Shown here piece after piece: positions 15,841-26,441 of a stretch of DNA of 64,000 nt. Every line of letters starts with the position of its first letter. Within the stretch, counting starts at the first letter, position 1. A model generated the notes under the pieces. It had not been told where the DNA came from and ran no database searches. It saw only the letters and a program-made list of their open reading frames with translations. This stretch comes from Methylopila capsulata (lineage in GTDB: Bacteria > Pseudomonadota > Alphaproteobacteria > Rhizobiales > Methylopilaceae): NCBI RefSeq assembly GCF_016907975.1, contig NZ_JAFBCY010000001.1, forward strand, positions 1,116,001 through 1,180,000. The letters run 5' to 3'. The position numbers and the translations under genes are program-made.

Positions 15841-15996
15841 GTAGCCCTAAAAGTCCAATAATCATAGCTACTTCATAGTCCTAGCACGGACGCGGCTTCT
15901 CCTCCCTCCCCAGCCAATTCTGTAAAAGCCTTTGAAGCCAATAGCCTATTCTGGCCGAGTACTCTCGGCTGGTCGGTTCGCGGCGCGCTTACGCCG
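15841..15996. other. Probable prophage-chromosome junction
   Basis: Between integrase start and the lysR stop lie 156 bases. AT-rich DNA near the integrase changes to GC-rich DNA from about 15,960. A hairpin GCCGAG-TACT-CTCGGC (15954-15969) lies just downstream of the lysR gene; it could be its transcription stop or the core of the attachment site. No tRNA gene is seen. The attL partner is outside the window. Confidence 0.4.
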
Positions 15997-16887
15997 TCAC
16001 AAGCGCGCCCGCAGCCGGGGGGCGCTCCAGTCGAGGAAGGCGCGGACCTTCCGCAGCTTGAGGCTCGCCTCGGGGTAGACGAGGCTGACCGGCAACGGCG
16101 CGGGCGCGAAGGCCTCCAGGATGGGGACGAGCGCGCCCGACCGCAGCTCCGGCTCGATCTGATAGGCGAGGAGACGCACGACGCCGAGCCCCGCTACGGC
16201 GGCGGCGACCGCAGCCTCGGTCGAGTTCACGGCGAGGCGTCGGCGCGGCTCCGCGGCCCAGACCGGGGGGTCGCCGCGGTAGCGCCACTCGGGCGCGTTC
16301 TTGAAGCCCCTGAAGGTGACGCCGTCGTGGGCCGAGAGCTCTTTGGGCTCCGCGGGCGTCCCCCGTTCGGCGAGGTAGGCCGGGCTCGCGCAGGCGACCC
16401 TGCGCATCTCGCCGACCTTCGTCGCCCGCAGATCGCTGTCGACGAGGTGGCCGATGCGGACGGCGACGTCGACCTGCTCCTCGAGCAGGCTCACCTGGCG
16501 GTCGTTGAGCAGCAGCCGGACGTCGATCTCCGGCTGCTCCTTGAGAAAGGCGGTCACGATCGGCAGCACGTGCGTTCGGCCGAACATGATGGGCGCGGTG
16601 ACGTGGAGCTCGCCGCGCGGGGCGCTGTACTCGCCGCCGGCGTCGCGCTCGGCCTCTTCGACCTGCTCCAGGATCCGCCGCGCGGCCTCGACGTAGGCCC
16701 GCCCGGCGTCGGTCAACTGGATGTGGCGGCTCGTGCGGATGAGCAGTTGCGCCCCGAGGTGCTTCTCGAGCTCGGCGACCTTCCGGCTCACGGTGGCGAG
16801 CGGCGAGCGAAGGCGCCGCGACGCGCCGGACAGGCTGCCCTCCTCCACGACGGCCAGCAGCACCGACATGCTTTCGAGACGGTCCAT
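15997..16887 (-). CDS. LysR-family regulator
   Basis: This 296-residue protein has the N-terminal helix-turn-helix of the family (SLSGASRRLRSPLATVSRKVAELEKHLGAQLLIRTSRHIQLT), then the periplasmic-binding-like effector domain from about residue 90 with LHVTAPIMFGRTHVLPIV. It is closest in type to the CrgA/AaeR-like group. It is divergent from the metallo-hydrolase gene at 17030, with 142 bases between, and so probably controls it. The effector is unknown. Confidence 0.9.
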   Translation of the reverse strand: MDRLESMSVLLAVVEEGSLSGASRRLRSPLATVSRKVAELEKHLGAQLLIRTSRHIQLTDAGRAYVEAARRILEQVEEAERDAGGEYSAPRGELHVTAPIMFGRTHVLPIVTAFLKEQPEIDVRLLLNDRQVSLLEEQVDVAVRIGHLVDSDLRATKVGEMRRVACASPAYLAERGTPAEPKELSAHDGVTFRGFKNAPEWRYRGDPPVWAAEPRRRLAVNSTEAAVAAAVAGLGVVRLLAYQIEPELRSGALVPILEAFAPAPLPVSLVYPEASLKLRKVRAFLDWSAPRLRARL

Positions 16888-17029
16888 CGCACCTTCCGGA
16901 AATCGAGAGGAAGCATCTCGGAGGTCGACGATACTGCGCGCGAACAGGAGGGTCTAGCGTGCCGTCGGGCCGCGCCGCCGGAGTCGATCGGGACGAGGGC
17001 GCCCGGCCCTCTCGCTCGGAGCTTGTCCA

Positions 17030-17995
17030 ATGACCGTTTCGCTGTCCCGTCGGGCCGTGGCCCTCGGCCTCACGGGCGCCGCCCTCGGCGCCTTCGCGCA
17101 GGCCCCGGCCTCCCTCGCGGCGAGCCCGCCGACGGCGTCCGCGGTGACGCCTCTCGCGCAGATCAAGATCGGCCGCTTCACGGTGACGGCTCTGTCGGAC
17201 GGCTACGCCGACATGCCCTTCAGCTATTTTCCGGGGCGGACGCCGGCGCAAGTCGAGGCCGAGGCCAAGGCGCAGTTCACCGCGCGGCCGAGCGGGGTCC
17301 GGTTCCTGTTCAACCAGTACCTGGTCGAGGACGGAACGAGCCGCATCCTGATCGACGCCGGGCCCGCCGGCTCGATCGGCCAGACCGGCCGCCTCCCCGA
17401 GGCGCTCGTGGCGCTCGGCCTGCGCCCCGACCAGATCGACGCCGTGATCGTGACCCACATGCATCAGGACCACATGGGCGGCCTCATCGCGGGCGGCGAG
17501 CGCCGCTTCCCGAAGGCGGAGGTCTATGTGGACCGCCGCGACGTGGCCCACTGGACCGATCCGGCGAAGCAGGTCGGCGCGCCCGACTACCTTCAGACCA
17601 GCTTCCGGTTCGCGTCCGACCTCGTGCGGCTTTACCCCAAGCTTCAGGCGACCGAGGGCGACCACCAGATCATGCGCGGCGTCTCGCTCGTCGATCTGAC
17701 GGGCCACACCCCCGGCCATATCGGCGTGCGGATCGAGGACGCCTCCCAGAGCCTGATCATGGTCTCGGACATGATCTTCCCGGTCGTCCATCCCCGGATG
17801 GGCACGGACGTGGCCTTCCTGTTCGAGCAGGACCGGCCGGCCGCGCAGGCCATGCGGGACCGGTTCTTCCCGCGCGCGGCGGAAGAAGGCGCGCTGATCG
17901 CGGCGACGCACATGCCCTTCCCCGGCCTCGGCAGGCTCGTGTCCGACCAGGGCCGGTTGCGCTGGGCGGCGGCGGATTGGGCCTACCAGGACTGA
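17030..17995 (+). CDS. Exported metallo-beta-lactamase-fold hydrolase
   Basis: The 321-residue protein has an N-terminal signal with SRRAVALGLTGAALGAFA, which fits twin-arginine export. The zinc motif THMHQDHMGG lies near residue 142, later ligands are in DLTGHTPGHIG (about 225), SDMIFP and the terminal ATHMPFPG. It belongs to the MBL-fold group that includes quorum-quenching lactonases, arylsulfatase-like and glyoxalase II-like enzymes. The substrate cannot be told. The neighbouring flavin-binding gene 34 bases downstream is probably co-transcribed. Confidence 0.85.
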   Translation: MTVSLSRRAVALGLTGAALGAFAQAPASLAASPPTASAVTPLAQIKIGRFTVTALSDGYADMPFSYFPGRTPAQVEAEAKAQFTARPSGVRFLFNQYLVEDGTSRILIDAGPAGSIGQTGRLPEALVALGLRPDQIDAVIVTHMHQDHMGGLIAGGERRFPKAEVYVDRRDVAHWTDPAKQVGAPDYLQTSFRFASDLVRLYPKLQATEGDHQIMRGVSLVDLTGHTPGHIGVRIEDASQSLIMVSDMIFPVVHPRMGTDVAFLFEQDRPAAQAMRDRFFPRAAEEGALIAATHMPFPGLGRLVSDQGRLRWAAADWAYQD

Positions 17996-18029
17996 TCCGG
18001 AACAACCCCCGTCGTTTCAGGAAGCCGAC

Positions 18030-18761
18030 ATGGTGCACAGGTGGCTGCAGCTCGCGTCCACGCCTTCGGTCAAGGCGGCCCGCGAGCGCTATGGCGGCGC
18101 AGCGCAGTACGCTCGGCTGGACGGGACGCTCGATCCGGACGGGCCGGTTCGGAACGACCGGCTCGACGAGCCGGAGCGGGCCTTCATCGCGGACCGCGAC
18201 GGCTTCTATCTCGCGACCGTCTCCGAGACCGGCTGGCCCTATGTGCAATACCGCGGCGGGCCGAAGGGCTTCTTGCGGATCCTCGACGAGCGCACGCTAG
18301 GCTTCGCGGATTTTCGGGGCAACCGGCAGTACGTCACGACCGGCAACGTCGCCGCCGACGACCGGGTTTCGCTCTTCCTGATGGACTACGCGCGCCGGCG
18401 GCGGCTGAAGATCTTCGGCCGCCTGCAGATGCTCGACGCGGACGCCGACCCGGCTGTCCTCGACGCCGTCGCGATGCAGGATTACGAGGCGGTGATCGAG
18501 CGCGCGGCGATCATTCGGGTGGAAGCCTTCGACTGGAACTGCCCGCAGCACATCACCCCGCGCTTCACGCACGACGAGCTGGAGCATGTCCTCGCCCCCG
18601 TGCGCGACGAGATGACGGGCCTGCGGGAGGAAAACCAACGCCTGCGTCGATTGCTGGCGGAGCAGCGGACGACCGCAGCGCGCGTCGACGCGACGGCTTC
18701 GGATCGGGCCGGCTCGGGAGCTTCGTCGCGTTCGACCTCGGCCGTTCCGCCAGAAGAGTAA
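18030..18761 (+). CDS. Pyridoxamine-phosphate-oxidase-fold flavoprotein
   Basis: The 243-residue protein contains FIADRDGFYLATVSETGWPYVQYRGGPKGFLRIL and a FADFRGNRQYVTTGNV segment, typical of split-barrel FMN proteins of the pyridoxamine 5'-phosphate oxidase group. The middle (FDWNCPQHITPRFT) is characteristic of a subgroup of about 200 residues. The extra C-terminus is a predicted coiled coil (GLREENQRLRRLLAEQ) followed by a Ser/Thr/Ala-rich tail. It is not likely to be PdxH itself. A role in redox or detoxification is possible. Confidence 0.85.
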   Translation: MVHRWLQLASTPSVKAARERYGGAAQYARLDGTLDPDGPVRNDRLDEPERAFIADRDGFYLATVSETGWPYVQYRGGPKGFLRILDERTLGFADFRGNRQYVTTGNVAADDRVSLFLMDYARRRRLKIFGRLQMLDADADPAVLDAVAMQDYEAVIERAAIIRVEAFDWNCPQHITPRFTHDELEHVLAPVRDEMTGLREENQRLRRLLAEQRTTAARVDATASDRAGSGASSRSTSAVPPEE

Positions 18762-18773
18762 GCCGCTCTCCGC

Positions 18774-19157
18774 CTAGAACATTCCGTTGGGGTTCGCCGA
18801 GGTCTCGGGCAGGATCTGCAGCACGTCCCAGTGCTCGACGATCTTGCCGGCGTCATCGAGCCGGAAAATGTCCATGGCCGCATAGTCATGGTCTCCCGGC
18901 CAGTGCTGGAGACAGTGCAGCACGACCAGATCGCCCTCGGCGACCGCCCGCTTCACCTCCACGCGCTTGCCCGGCCACTCCCGCGCCATGCGTTCGAAGT
19001 AGGCGATGAAACCCTCCTTGCCGGTCGCCACATGCGGGTTGTGCTGAATGTACTCGTCGCCGGCGTAGCGTTCGATCGCCTCGCGCGGCCGGCGCTCGTT
19101 GAACATCAGGTCGTAGAACGCGACGACGTTCGCCTTGTTCTGCGCGGTGGTGGCCAT
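18774..19157 (-). CDS. NTF2-like (SnoaL-type) protein
   Basis: This 127-residue protein reads [48 protein letters not shown], the conserved start of SnoaL-like polyketide-cyclase-fold proteins. It ends with [22 protein letters not shown], also typical. The cone-shaped fold carries enzymes and binding proteins; I cannot assign a substrate. It converges with the flavoprotein gene with only 12 bases between. No signal peptide is visible. Confidence 0.85.
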   Translation of the reverse strand: MATTAQNKANVVAFYDLMFNERRPREAIERYAGDEYIQHNPHVATGKEGFIAYFERMAREWPGKRVEVKRAVAEGDLVVLHCLQHWPGDHDYAAMDIFRLDDAGKIVEHWDVLQILPETSANPNGMF

Positions 19158-19363
19158 GAGATCCTCGTGTCAGGTCGAGCAACGCCTGAGATCAGGGTTA
19201 GGCTGCGACGCCCGCTTCGGCGCGGCGGGCCTCGGGGGCAAGCTGGACGCAAGCGCTCCCAATCCGCAAGGGCTCCGTTCCGAGGCTTGATCGCGAAGGC
19301 GCGGTCCGTTCAACGGTCCGATCCGGGTCGCATCGTGCGGGCGCCGCGACGCGGCGAAGGCGC
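19158..19363. other. Intergenic region with hairpin
   Basis: These 206 bases separate the NTF2-like gene start from the end of oxyR, both on the minus strand. GCCCGC and GCGGGC around 19,212-19,235 can form a hairpin, perhaps the oxyR stop. The promoter of the NTF2-like gene must also lie here, but no clear elements stand out. Confidence 0.3.
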
Positions 19364-20275
19364 TTACCGCGACTGGCGCAGCGCCGCCGCCGACGTGCGG
19401 ACCGCTTCGGAGATGTGCGTCAGTTGCCGGGCCAGCGGGCTCGTCCGGCGCCAGACCATGCCGATCGTCCGCGACGGCGGCGGTTTTGGGAAACGCGACA
19501 CCGACACCGACGCCGAGCGCGTCTCGACGGCGACGGCCATCTCCGGAACCAGGGTGACGCCGAGACCCGCCTCGACCATCTGGACCAGCGTGGAGAGCGA
19601 ACTCGCGTCCAGCAGATCGCGCGGCTGCGCGGCCTGCTCGCTCCTGTTGCAGAACGCGAGGGCCTGGTGGCGGAAACAGTGCCCCTCCTCCAGCAGGAGC
19701 AATCGCATCTCGCGCAGCGCCTCGCGGTTGGGGACGGGCTTTCCCTCGTCCGCGCGCGGCCTGACCAGCACGAAATCCTCGGTGAACAGCGCCGTTTCGG
19801 TCAGGGACGGCTCAGACACCGGCAGGGCGACGATCGCCATGTCGAGGCGACCCTCGTTCAGCTCCTGGACCAGCTTCGGCGTCAATGTCTCGCGCACGTG
19901 AAGGTCGAGCCCCTCGTGCAGCCGCGTCAGCTCCGCGACAAGGCTCGGAAGCAGATAGGGCGCGATGGTCGGGATCACGCCGATGCGAAGCTTGCCCGCC
20001 AGTCCGCCGCGCGCGCCGCGGGCATAGCCTTCGAGATCGTCGAGCGACCGCAGGATGTGCCGCGCCCGCAGCGCGATCTCCTCGCCGAAGCTCGTCAGGC
20101 GGACCTGGCGCCGGTCGCGTTCGAACAGCGCGGCCCCGAGCTCTTCCTCCAGCGCCTTGATCTGCATCGACAGCGCCGGCTGGGTGATCGAGCAGGCCTC
20201 CGCCGCGCGCCCGAAATGGCCATGCTCGGCCAGGGCCTCCAGATAGCGAAACTGCTTGAACGTCACGTTTTTCAT
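19364..20275 (-). CDS. oxyR: Hydrogen peroxide sensor OxyR
   Basis: The 303-residue LysR-type protein has a head typical of OxyR (TFKQFRYLEALAEHGHFGRAAEACSITQPALSMQI). In the sensor domain, EEGHCFRHQALAFC places cysteines at 200 and 209, matching the redox pair 199 and 208 of E. coli OxyR, which form a disulfide with peroxide. It is divergent from katG with 157 bases between, the usual arrangement in alphaproteobacteria, and very likely activates it under oxidative stress. Confidence 0.95.
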   Translation of the reverse strand: MKNVTFKQFRYLEALAEHGHFGRAAEACSITQPALSMQIKALEEELGAALFERDRRQVRLTSFGEEIALRARHILRSLDDLEGYARGARGGLAGKLRIGVIPTIAPYLLPSLVAELTRLHEGLDLHVRETLTPKLVQELNEGRLDMAIVALPVSEPSLTETALFTEDFVLVRPRADEGKPVPNREALREMRLLLLEEGHCFRHQALAFCNRSEQAAQPRDLLDASSLSTLVQMVEAGLGVTLVPEMAVAVETRSASVSVSRFPKPPPSRTIGMVWRRTSPLARQLTHISEAVRTSAAALRQSR

Positions 20276-20414
20276 AAGTTCAGCTTATCGTCGCGATCAG
20301 GAAATCGGAATTAAAATAATGAAGGGGTTTTGGTAAGACACGGCCTCGAAAGCCTGCGGCGAACCGCAGAGCGTCAGCGGAGCTCGGCGCCGGCCCGGCC
20401 CGGAGCCGCGCTGA

Positions 20415-22604
<2,190 letters not shown>

Positions 22605-22614
22605 CCTGCGGCGC

Positions 22615-22659
22615 GCTGCGACCCGCCGCTTCCAGCGTGGGAAGCGTGCGGGTCGCAGC
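22615..22659 (+). terminator. Long hairpin after katG
   Basis: GCTGCGACCCGC (22615-22626) pairs perfectly with 22648-22659, and inside it CGCTTCC (22627-22633) pairs with GGAAGCG (22640-22646). A stem of about 19 pairs just after the katG stop is a likely terminator or mRNA-stabilising structure, though only a weak T-content follows. Confidence 0.65.
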
Positions 22660-22795
22660 ATCCCGGCTGAAAACTGACAAAGCCCCTCCGGACCGACCGG
22701 CGGCCCGCATGCAGCAAGGCGTGTGAACGCGAGCCGCGTGTTGGAATGACGGAGGCTTTGTCTCCGCCTCACCGTTGCAGTTCAGATTCAGCCAT

Positions 22796-23171
22796 TCACC
22801 AGGGCTGGCCGTCGCCAAACGACCAGTCCTCTTTGTCCACGAAGACCATGTTGATCATGATGTCGTCTGGACGGACGGCCAGCTTGGTTTTCAGCTCGTC
22901 GGCGATGAACCGGTTAGAAGGCGAACTTAGTCTCTCTCTCGTTTCCGACGGTGCTGGTTACCTGGATCAGCATGCAGTCAGGGGACCGACTGAAGCCGAA
23001 GAACTTGAAATCATAGATTAGGTTTTCGGCGGTGTGTTCGCCGACAACCACGAAGCGGTCGCCGTCGGGAGCCTTCAGGATATCGATGACGCCTCTGTAG
23101 ACGATGTCGGCCACGGCGGCGCGGTATTCCGGGGTTTTGCCTTGGATCAGGTCGATGCGTGCGAACGGCAT
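22796..23171 (-). pseudogene. Tautomerase-family protein, frameshifted
   Basis: The frame from 23171 starts MPFARIDLIQGK with the N-terminal proline that serves as catalytic base in 4-oxalocrotonate tautomerase-like enzymes, and runs through DRFVVVGEHTAENLIYDFKFFGFSRS. It stops at TAA near 22918 because of one extra A: without it TTC TAC CGG TTC ATC GCC continues FYRFIADELKTKLAV, RPDDIMINMVFVDKEDW and FGDGQPW to the stop at 22796. The complete gene would encode about 125 residues. The truncated 85-residue product lacks the last strand and helix. It precedes nothing but lies just downstream of the GST gene. Confidence 0.8.
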
Positions 23172-23228
23172 TGTAGCCTCCGTCACGTTGAGTTTCGGAT
23201 GAGGCGTCGGTCGAGGGAGTTGAGTGTT

Positions 23229-23927
23229 TCAGGCCCGATTATCGAGCTCGGGCACGCCACTGTTCCGGTCGGCGTAGGCGGCCAGAAAAGCCGGCCGGCG
23301 CTGCCAGCGCCGCCAGAAAGCATCGATGTGCTCGAAGCGCTCATCGAGCGGGGTGGCGTTCACCGGAAACTTCGAGAACGCGATCGCGGTCGCCATCGTG
23401 ATATCCGAGAAAGTCGGCGCGTCGCCGCCCAGCAACCACTCGCGGCCATCCGCCAGATGGCGATCGACAAGCGCGGCGTGAGCCAGCGCCACCTTGCGGG
23501 AATGCTCGCCCCACGCCGGATTGCTGGTCAGTTCCAGCTTCGGCCCGAGCCCCTGATGCAGCACATGGAAGGCGGTGACGATGGGATAGAGGATGTGCAC
23601 CCACACCCGGTTGTCCCACATTTGGTCGAGGCCGCGCTCGTGGGGCGTCGCGCCCATGATCTTTCGACCGTCGAAGGTGTCGTCGAGGTAACGCGCAATG
23701 GCGGAGGTCTCGCTGAGGAAGGAACCGTCCGCAAGCGCTAAGGTCGGGGTCTCGCCCCATTGGTTCATCTTGAGGTGTTTCCAGCCGCGCTGCTCGCCAA
23801 CCGGCGACATATCGTAGATCGTTTCATTGAACTGATCGGCGATGCCTTTCTCATGCATAAAAATACGCAAACGCTGCGGGTTGGGAAAGGCCGAGGGAGA
23901 GGTGAAGAGCCTGAGCTTGTCGGTCAT
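23229..23927 (-). CDS. Glutathione S-transferase family protein
   Basis: The start MTDKLRLFTSPSAFPNPQRL at 23927 is chosen over the codon at 23957 because it matches the thioredoxin-like first strand. The N-terminal domain (about 1-80) has GETPTLALADGSFLSETSAIARYL, the glutathione-binding stretch with its cis-proline and the SETSAI helix. The C-terminal helical domain (about 90-220) ends APTFSDITMATAIAFSKFP. It is probably a cytosolic detoxification enzyme. It is divergent from tetR and co-directional with the tautomerase remnant, forming one small stress module. Confidence 0.9.
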   Translation of the reverse strand: MTDKLRLFTSPSAFPNPQRLRIFMHEKGIADQFNETIYDMSPVGEQRGWKHLKMNQWGETPTLALADGSFLSETSAIARYLDDTFDGRKIMGATPHERGLDQMWDNRVWVHILYPIVTAFHVLHQGLGPKLELTSNPAWGEHSRKVALAHAALVDRHLADGREWLLGGDAPTFSDITMATAIAFSKFPVNATPLDERFEHIDAFWRRWQRRPAFLAAYADRNSGVPELDNRA

Positions 23928-23961
23928 GGCGTGTCTCGTTTCGTGCTGGCAAGCCACCTGC

Positions 23962-24030
23962 CTGTCAGATGACAGACAATTCAGTACGACTCGAATCTTG
24001 CTCCGTCAACCCCTATCTGTCATATGGTAG
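23962..24030. promoter_or_regulatory. Paired TetR-type operators
   Basis: CTGTCAGATGACAG (23962-23975) is a palindrome, and a related CTGTCATATGGTAG lies at 24017-24030. Each is followed by G(A)CAATTCA, so the two are 55 bases apart as direct repeats. They occupy the divergent gst-tetR promoter region and are the likely sites bound by the TetR protein, one for each promoter. Confidence 0.65.
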
Positions 24031-24053
24031 GCAATTCACGATGAGGCAGGATA

Positions 24054-24617
24054 ATGAAAGAGAATGCGAAGGAAGCGATCCTCATGGCGGCGCGGGAAGC
24101 GGCGATGGCTTATGGCTACGGCGGCATAAACTTCCGCGATCTGGCGCAGACCGTGGGCATCAAGGCCGCCAGCATAAACTATTACTTCGCCAACAAGGCC
24201 GCGCTCGGCGAGGCGGTTGCGAAGCGCTATTGGGAAGATATCGCCCGCGAGCTGGACGCGATTTCAGCTGCGGCTCAAAGCCCGATCGCCGCCTTACGCA
24301 GTTACCCCGACATTTTCCGAGCGTCGCTTGAGCGCGATAATCGGATCTGCCTCAGCAGTTTCATGGCGACCGAATATGACGAGCTTCCCGAAGCGGTGCT
24401 GAGGGAGGTTCAATCCTTTGCCGACGTCAACGTCTCTTGGCTGAGCAAGGAGCTGACGGCTGCGAAGGTGGTCACGCCCGAGGAGAGCGAGGCAAGAGCT
24501 CGTGCGATTTACGCGGCTGTCGCCGGCGCTCAAATCGTCGCGCGGAGTCGCTCGAATATCTCGCTCTTTGACTCGCTGATCGAGAGCTATCGTGTGGCGG
24601 GTCTTTTGCCAGGATGA
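24054..24617 (+). CDS. TetR-family repressor
   Basis: The 187-residue protein has the family head: AKEAILMAAREAAMAYGYGGINFRDLAQTVGIKAASINYYFANKAALGEAV, with the recognition helix in AASINYYFANK. The C-terminal ligand domain is all-helical. It is divergent from the GST gene and both share the intergenic region with the paired operators, so it probably represses the GST/tautomerase unit and itself until an electrophilic compound binds. Confidence 0.9.
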   Translation: MKENAKEAILMAAREAAMAYGYGGINFRDLAQTVGIKAASINYYFANKAALGEAVAKRYWEDIARELDAISAAAQSPIAALRSYPDIFRASLERDNRICLSSFMATEYDELPEAVLREVQSFADVNVSWLSKELTAAKVVTPEESEARARAIYAAVAGAQIVARSRSNISLFDSLIESYRVAGLLPG

Positions 24618-24932
24618 GCAAGGCTACGGCCCGAGCATCCGGTGTTGCCCGACCGTTCGCGCCAAGAGCGGCTGCGAGCACCTCCCGCCGAAAGGCGCCG
24701 CGAGGCGGGCCGGCCTTATGGCAAGGACCCCGGACCGAATTTCAGAAGTCGGGTTCAGCGGCCACCTGCGGGTCGGGTTTTTGCACAGCCTGAGGCCTGA
24801 CGCCCTCGCCCAGCCCCCGCCGCGACCACGCCCTGCGTAGCGATGTCGCGCCCGCCCTTTGCGGTGAAAGAAGCCTTGAGCATCCCAAATTGATCTCGTA
24901 GGCTGCTCACAGACATCCGGTGGAGCGGCCAC
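24618..24932. other. Intergenic region before the GntR cluster
   Basis: About 315 bases follow tetR. No frame looks coding. AAATTGATCTCGTAGGCTGCTC near 24,888-24,910 may hold the promoter of the GntR gene, and a GGTGGAG ribosome site lies at 24,919-24,925. Nothing else is recognised. Confidence 0.3.
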
Positions 24933-25685
24933 ATGGCGGACGCAAGAGACGAGCAGCGACCGCCGCGCCAGGCGGCGGAGATTGCGATGCCCGAGGCGAC
25001 GCTCAGGGGCGCCCAGGCCTACGACCTGATCCGCCGCGAGATCGTCTCGTGCCGGATCCTTCCCGGCGCGCGGGTGACCGAACCGGAGCTGATGGACCGC
25101 TTCGGGGTCGGCAAGGCGAGCCTGCGCATCGCGCTCCAGCGCCTGACGCAGAGCGGTCTGATCTCTTCGATCCCCCGGCACGGCTACCGGGTGGCGCCCG
25201 TCACCGCCAGGGACGTCGACGAGATCTTCGCTCTGCGCATCGCGCTGGAGCCGCTGGCGGCGCGGGCGGCGGCGGGGCGCGTGAACCGCGCGCAGCTCGA
25301 GCGGCTGGAGCAGGCCTGCCGTGGCAAGATGCCGGCCGATGTCGGCAACCAGATCGACTTCTTCATGGAGGCGAACCGGAGCTTCCACATGGCGATCGCG
25401 GTCGCGTCAGGGAACGAACGGCTCTGCCGCACGCTGTCCGGACTGCTCGACGAGATGACGCGCGTGGTCGCGCTGGGCTTCGGGGTGCAGCGCGTGCGCC
25501 CCAACATCGAGAGCGACCACACGCTCCTGATCGAGCACCTGACCGCCGGCGACGCCGACGCCGCGGAGCAGGTGGCGCGCCGGCACGTGGAGACGTTCCG
25601 GGACATGACCATGGAAAAAGTCGTCGCCAGTCTGCGCGCGACCGGCGCCCCGCTCGCTCCCTCAGCCCATGTCTCGAACGGTTGA
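24933..25685 (+). CDS. GntR/FadR-family regulator
   Basis: The 250-residue protein starts at ATG 24933. Residues about 28-95 form the winged helix (AYDLIRREIVSCRILPGARVTEPELMDRFGVGKASLRIALQRL). The FCD ligand domain follows (FALRIALEPLAARAAAG, NRSFHMAIAVASGNERL, SDHTLLIEHLTAGDADAAEQ), with the usual Asp/His metal-site residues. It heads a run of nine co-directional genes for transport and catabolism, so it is the likely substrate-responsive repressor of the cluster. Confidence 0.9.
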   Translation: MADARDEQRPPRQAAEIAMPEATLRGAQAYDLIRREIVSCRILPGARVTEPELMDRFGVGKASLRIALQRLTQSGLISSIPRHGYRVAPVTARDVDEIFALRIALEPLAARAAAGRVNRAQLERLEQACRGKMPADVGNQIDFFMEANRSFHMAIAVASGNERLCRTLSGLLDEMTRVVALGFGVQRVRPNIESDHTLLIEHLTAGDADAAEQVARRHVETFRDMTMEKVVASLRATGAPLAPSAHVSNG

Positions 25686-25692
25686 GCCGCCG

Positions 25693-26439
25693 ATGTCCGT
25701 GGTGAAGGTTCAGTCGGTCAGCAAATGGTTTCCGCGCCGGGACGGCGAAAGCCTCCACGTGCTGCAGAACATCGACCTCGACGTGCCGGAAAAGGCCATC
25801 GTCGCGATCGTGGGCGCCTCGGGCTGCGGCAAGAGCACCTTGCTCAACATCATCGCCGGGCTGGTGACGCCCGACCGCGGCTGCGTGTTCCTGAACGGCG
25901 TGAAGGCGAGCGCCTTCGAGGACTGGCGCTCGCTCACCTACATGTTCCAGGAGGACCGGCTGCTGCCCTGGCGGACCGCCACGCAGAACGTGGCTTTCGG
26001 GCTGGAGGCCGCGGGCGTAGCCCGGCCGGAGCGCCGCGAGCGGGTGACGGAGACGCTGGCGCTGGTCGGCCTGTCCGGCTTCGCGGACGCCTATCCGCAC
26101 GAACTGTCCGGCGGCATGCGGAGCCGTGTGGCGCTCGCCCGCAGCCTCGTCACGCGGCCGCAGATTTTGCTGATGGACGAGCCGTTCTCGAAGCTCGACC
26201 CGTCGATCCGGACGCAGATGCACGACGAGGTGCTGCGCATCAAGGAGCTGATGGGCATGACGATCGTGTTCGTCACCCACGACGTGGAGGAAGCGGTGGT
26301 GCTGGCGGACAAGGTCGTGGTGCTGAACCCCCGTCCCGGCCGCGTGCGCGAGACGCAGGAGATCCGCCTGCCCTACCCCCGCGATCCGCTCTCGCCCGAC
26401 GTGGCCGAGCAGGCGCGCCTGCTGCGCCGGAGCCTGTGA
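25693..26439 (+). CDS. ABC importer ATPase, nitrate/taurine type
   Basis: The frame opens at 25669, overlapping gntR, but MSVVKVQSVSKWFP at 25693 fits the family start. Walker A is GASGCGKST, the Q-loop lies in YMFQEDRLLPWRT, the signature is LSGGM and Walker B is ILLMDEPFSKLD, with the switch His in FVTHDVEEAV. DRLLPW is typical of the SsuB/TauB group. It powers the permease and binding protein encoded by the next two genes. The pattern suggests uptake of a small organic molecule. Confidence 0.9.
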   Translation: MSVVKVQSVSKWFPRRDGESLHVLQNIDLDVPEKAIVAIVGASGCGKSTLLNIIAGLVTPDRGCVFLNGVKASAFEDWRSLTYMFQEDRLLPWRTATQNVAFGLEAAGVARPERRERVTETLALVGLSGFADAYPHELSGGMRSRVALARSLVTRPQILLMDEPFSKLDPSIRTQMHDEVLRIKELMGMTIVFVTHDVEEAVVLADKVVVLNPRPGRVRETQEIRLPYPRDPLSPDVAEQARLLRRSL

Positions 26440-26441
26440 CC

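Larger units (their letters stand above)
1..15960. mobile_element. Integrase end of a degraded prophage
   Basis: The interval is bounded on the right by a tyrosine integrase whose start lies about 120 bases from ordinary chromosomal genes. It holds a virion structural gene at the left edge, many small unknown proteins mostly on the minus strand, an antirepressor remnant, a DNA-binding regulator, a serine recombinase and cargo genes. Composition is uneven, with AT-rich stretches around 5,240-5,540 and 10,740-12,200 inside GC-rich surroundings. Three genes carry frameshifts or stops, which suggests a prophage under decay. The left end is outside the window and no attachment-site repeat can be shown, so the right boundary is approximate. 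Confidence 0.8.

Noticed and set aside
15841-15996. tRNA gene at the integration site
   Set aside because: No cloverleaf, T-loop GTTCGA-type box or acceptor pairing could be found on either strand.
15989-17911. Very long open frame opposite the LysR and hydrolase genes
   Set aside because: It is antisense to two well-recognised genes and is a by-product of high GC; its protein is Arg/Gly/Pro-rich without domains. The same holds for the large frames opposite katG (20280-22772), ureohydrolases, soxA and dct genes.
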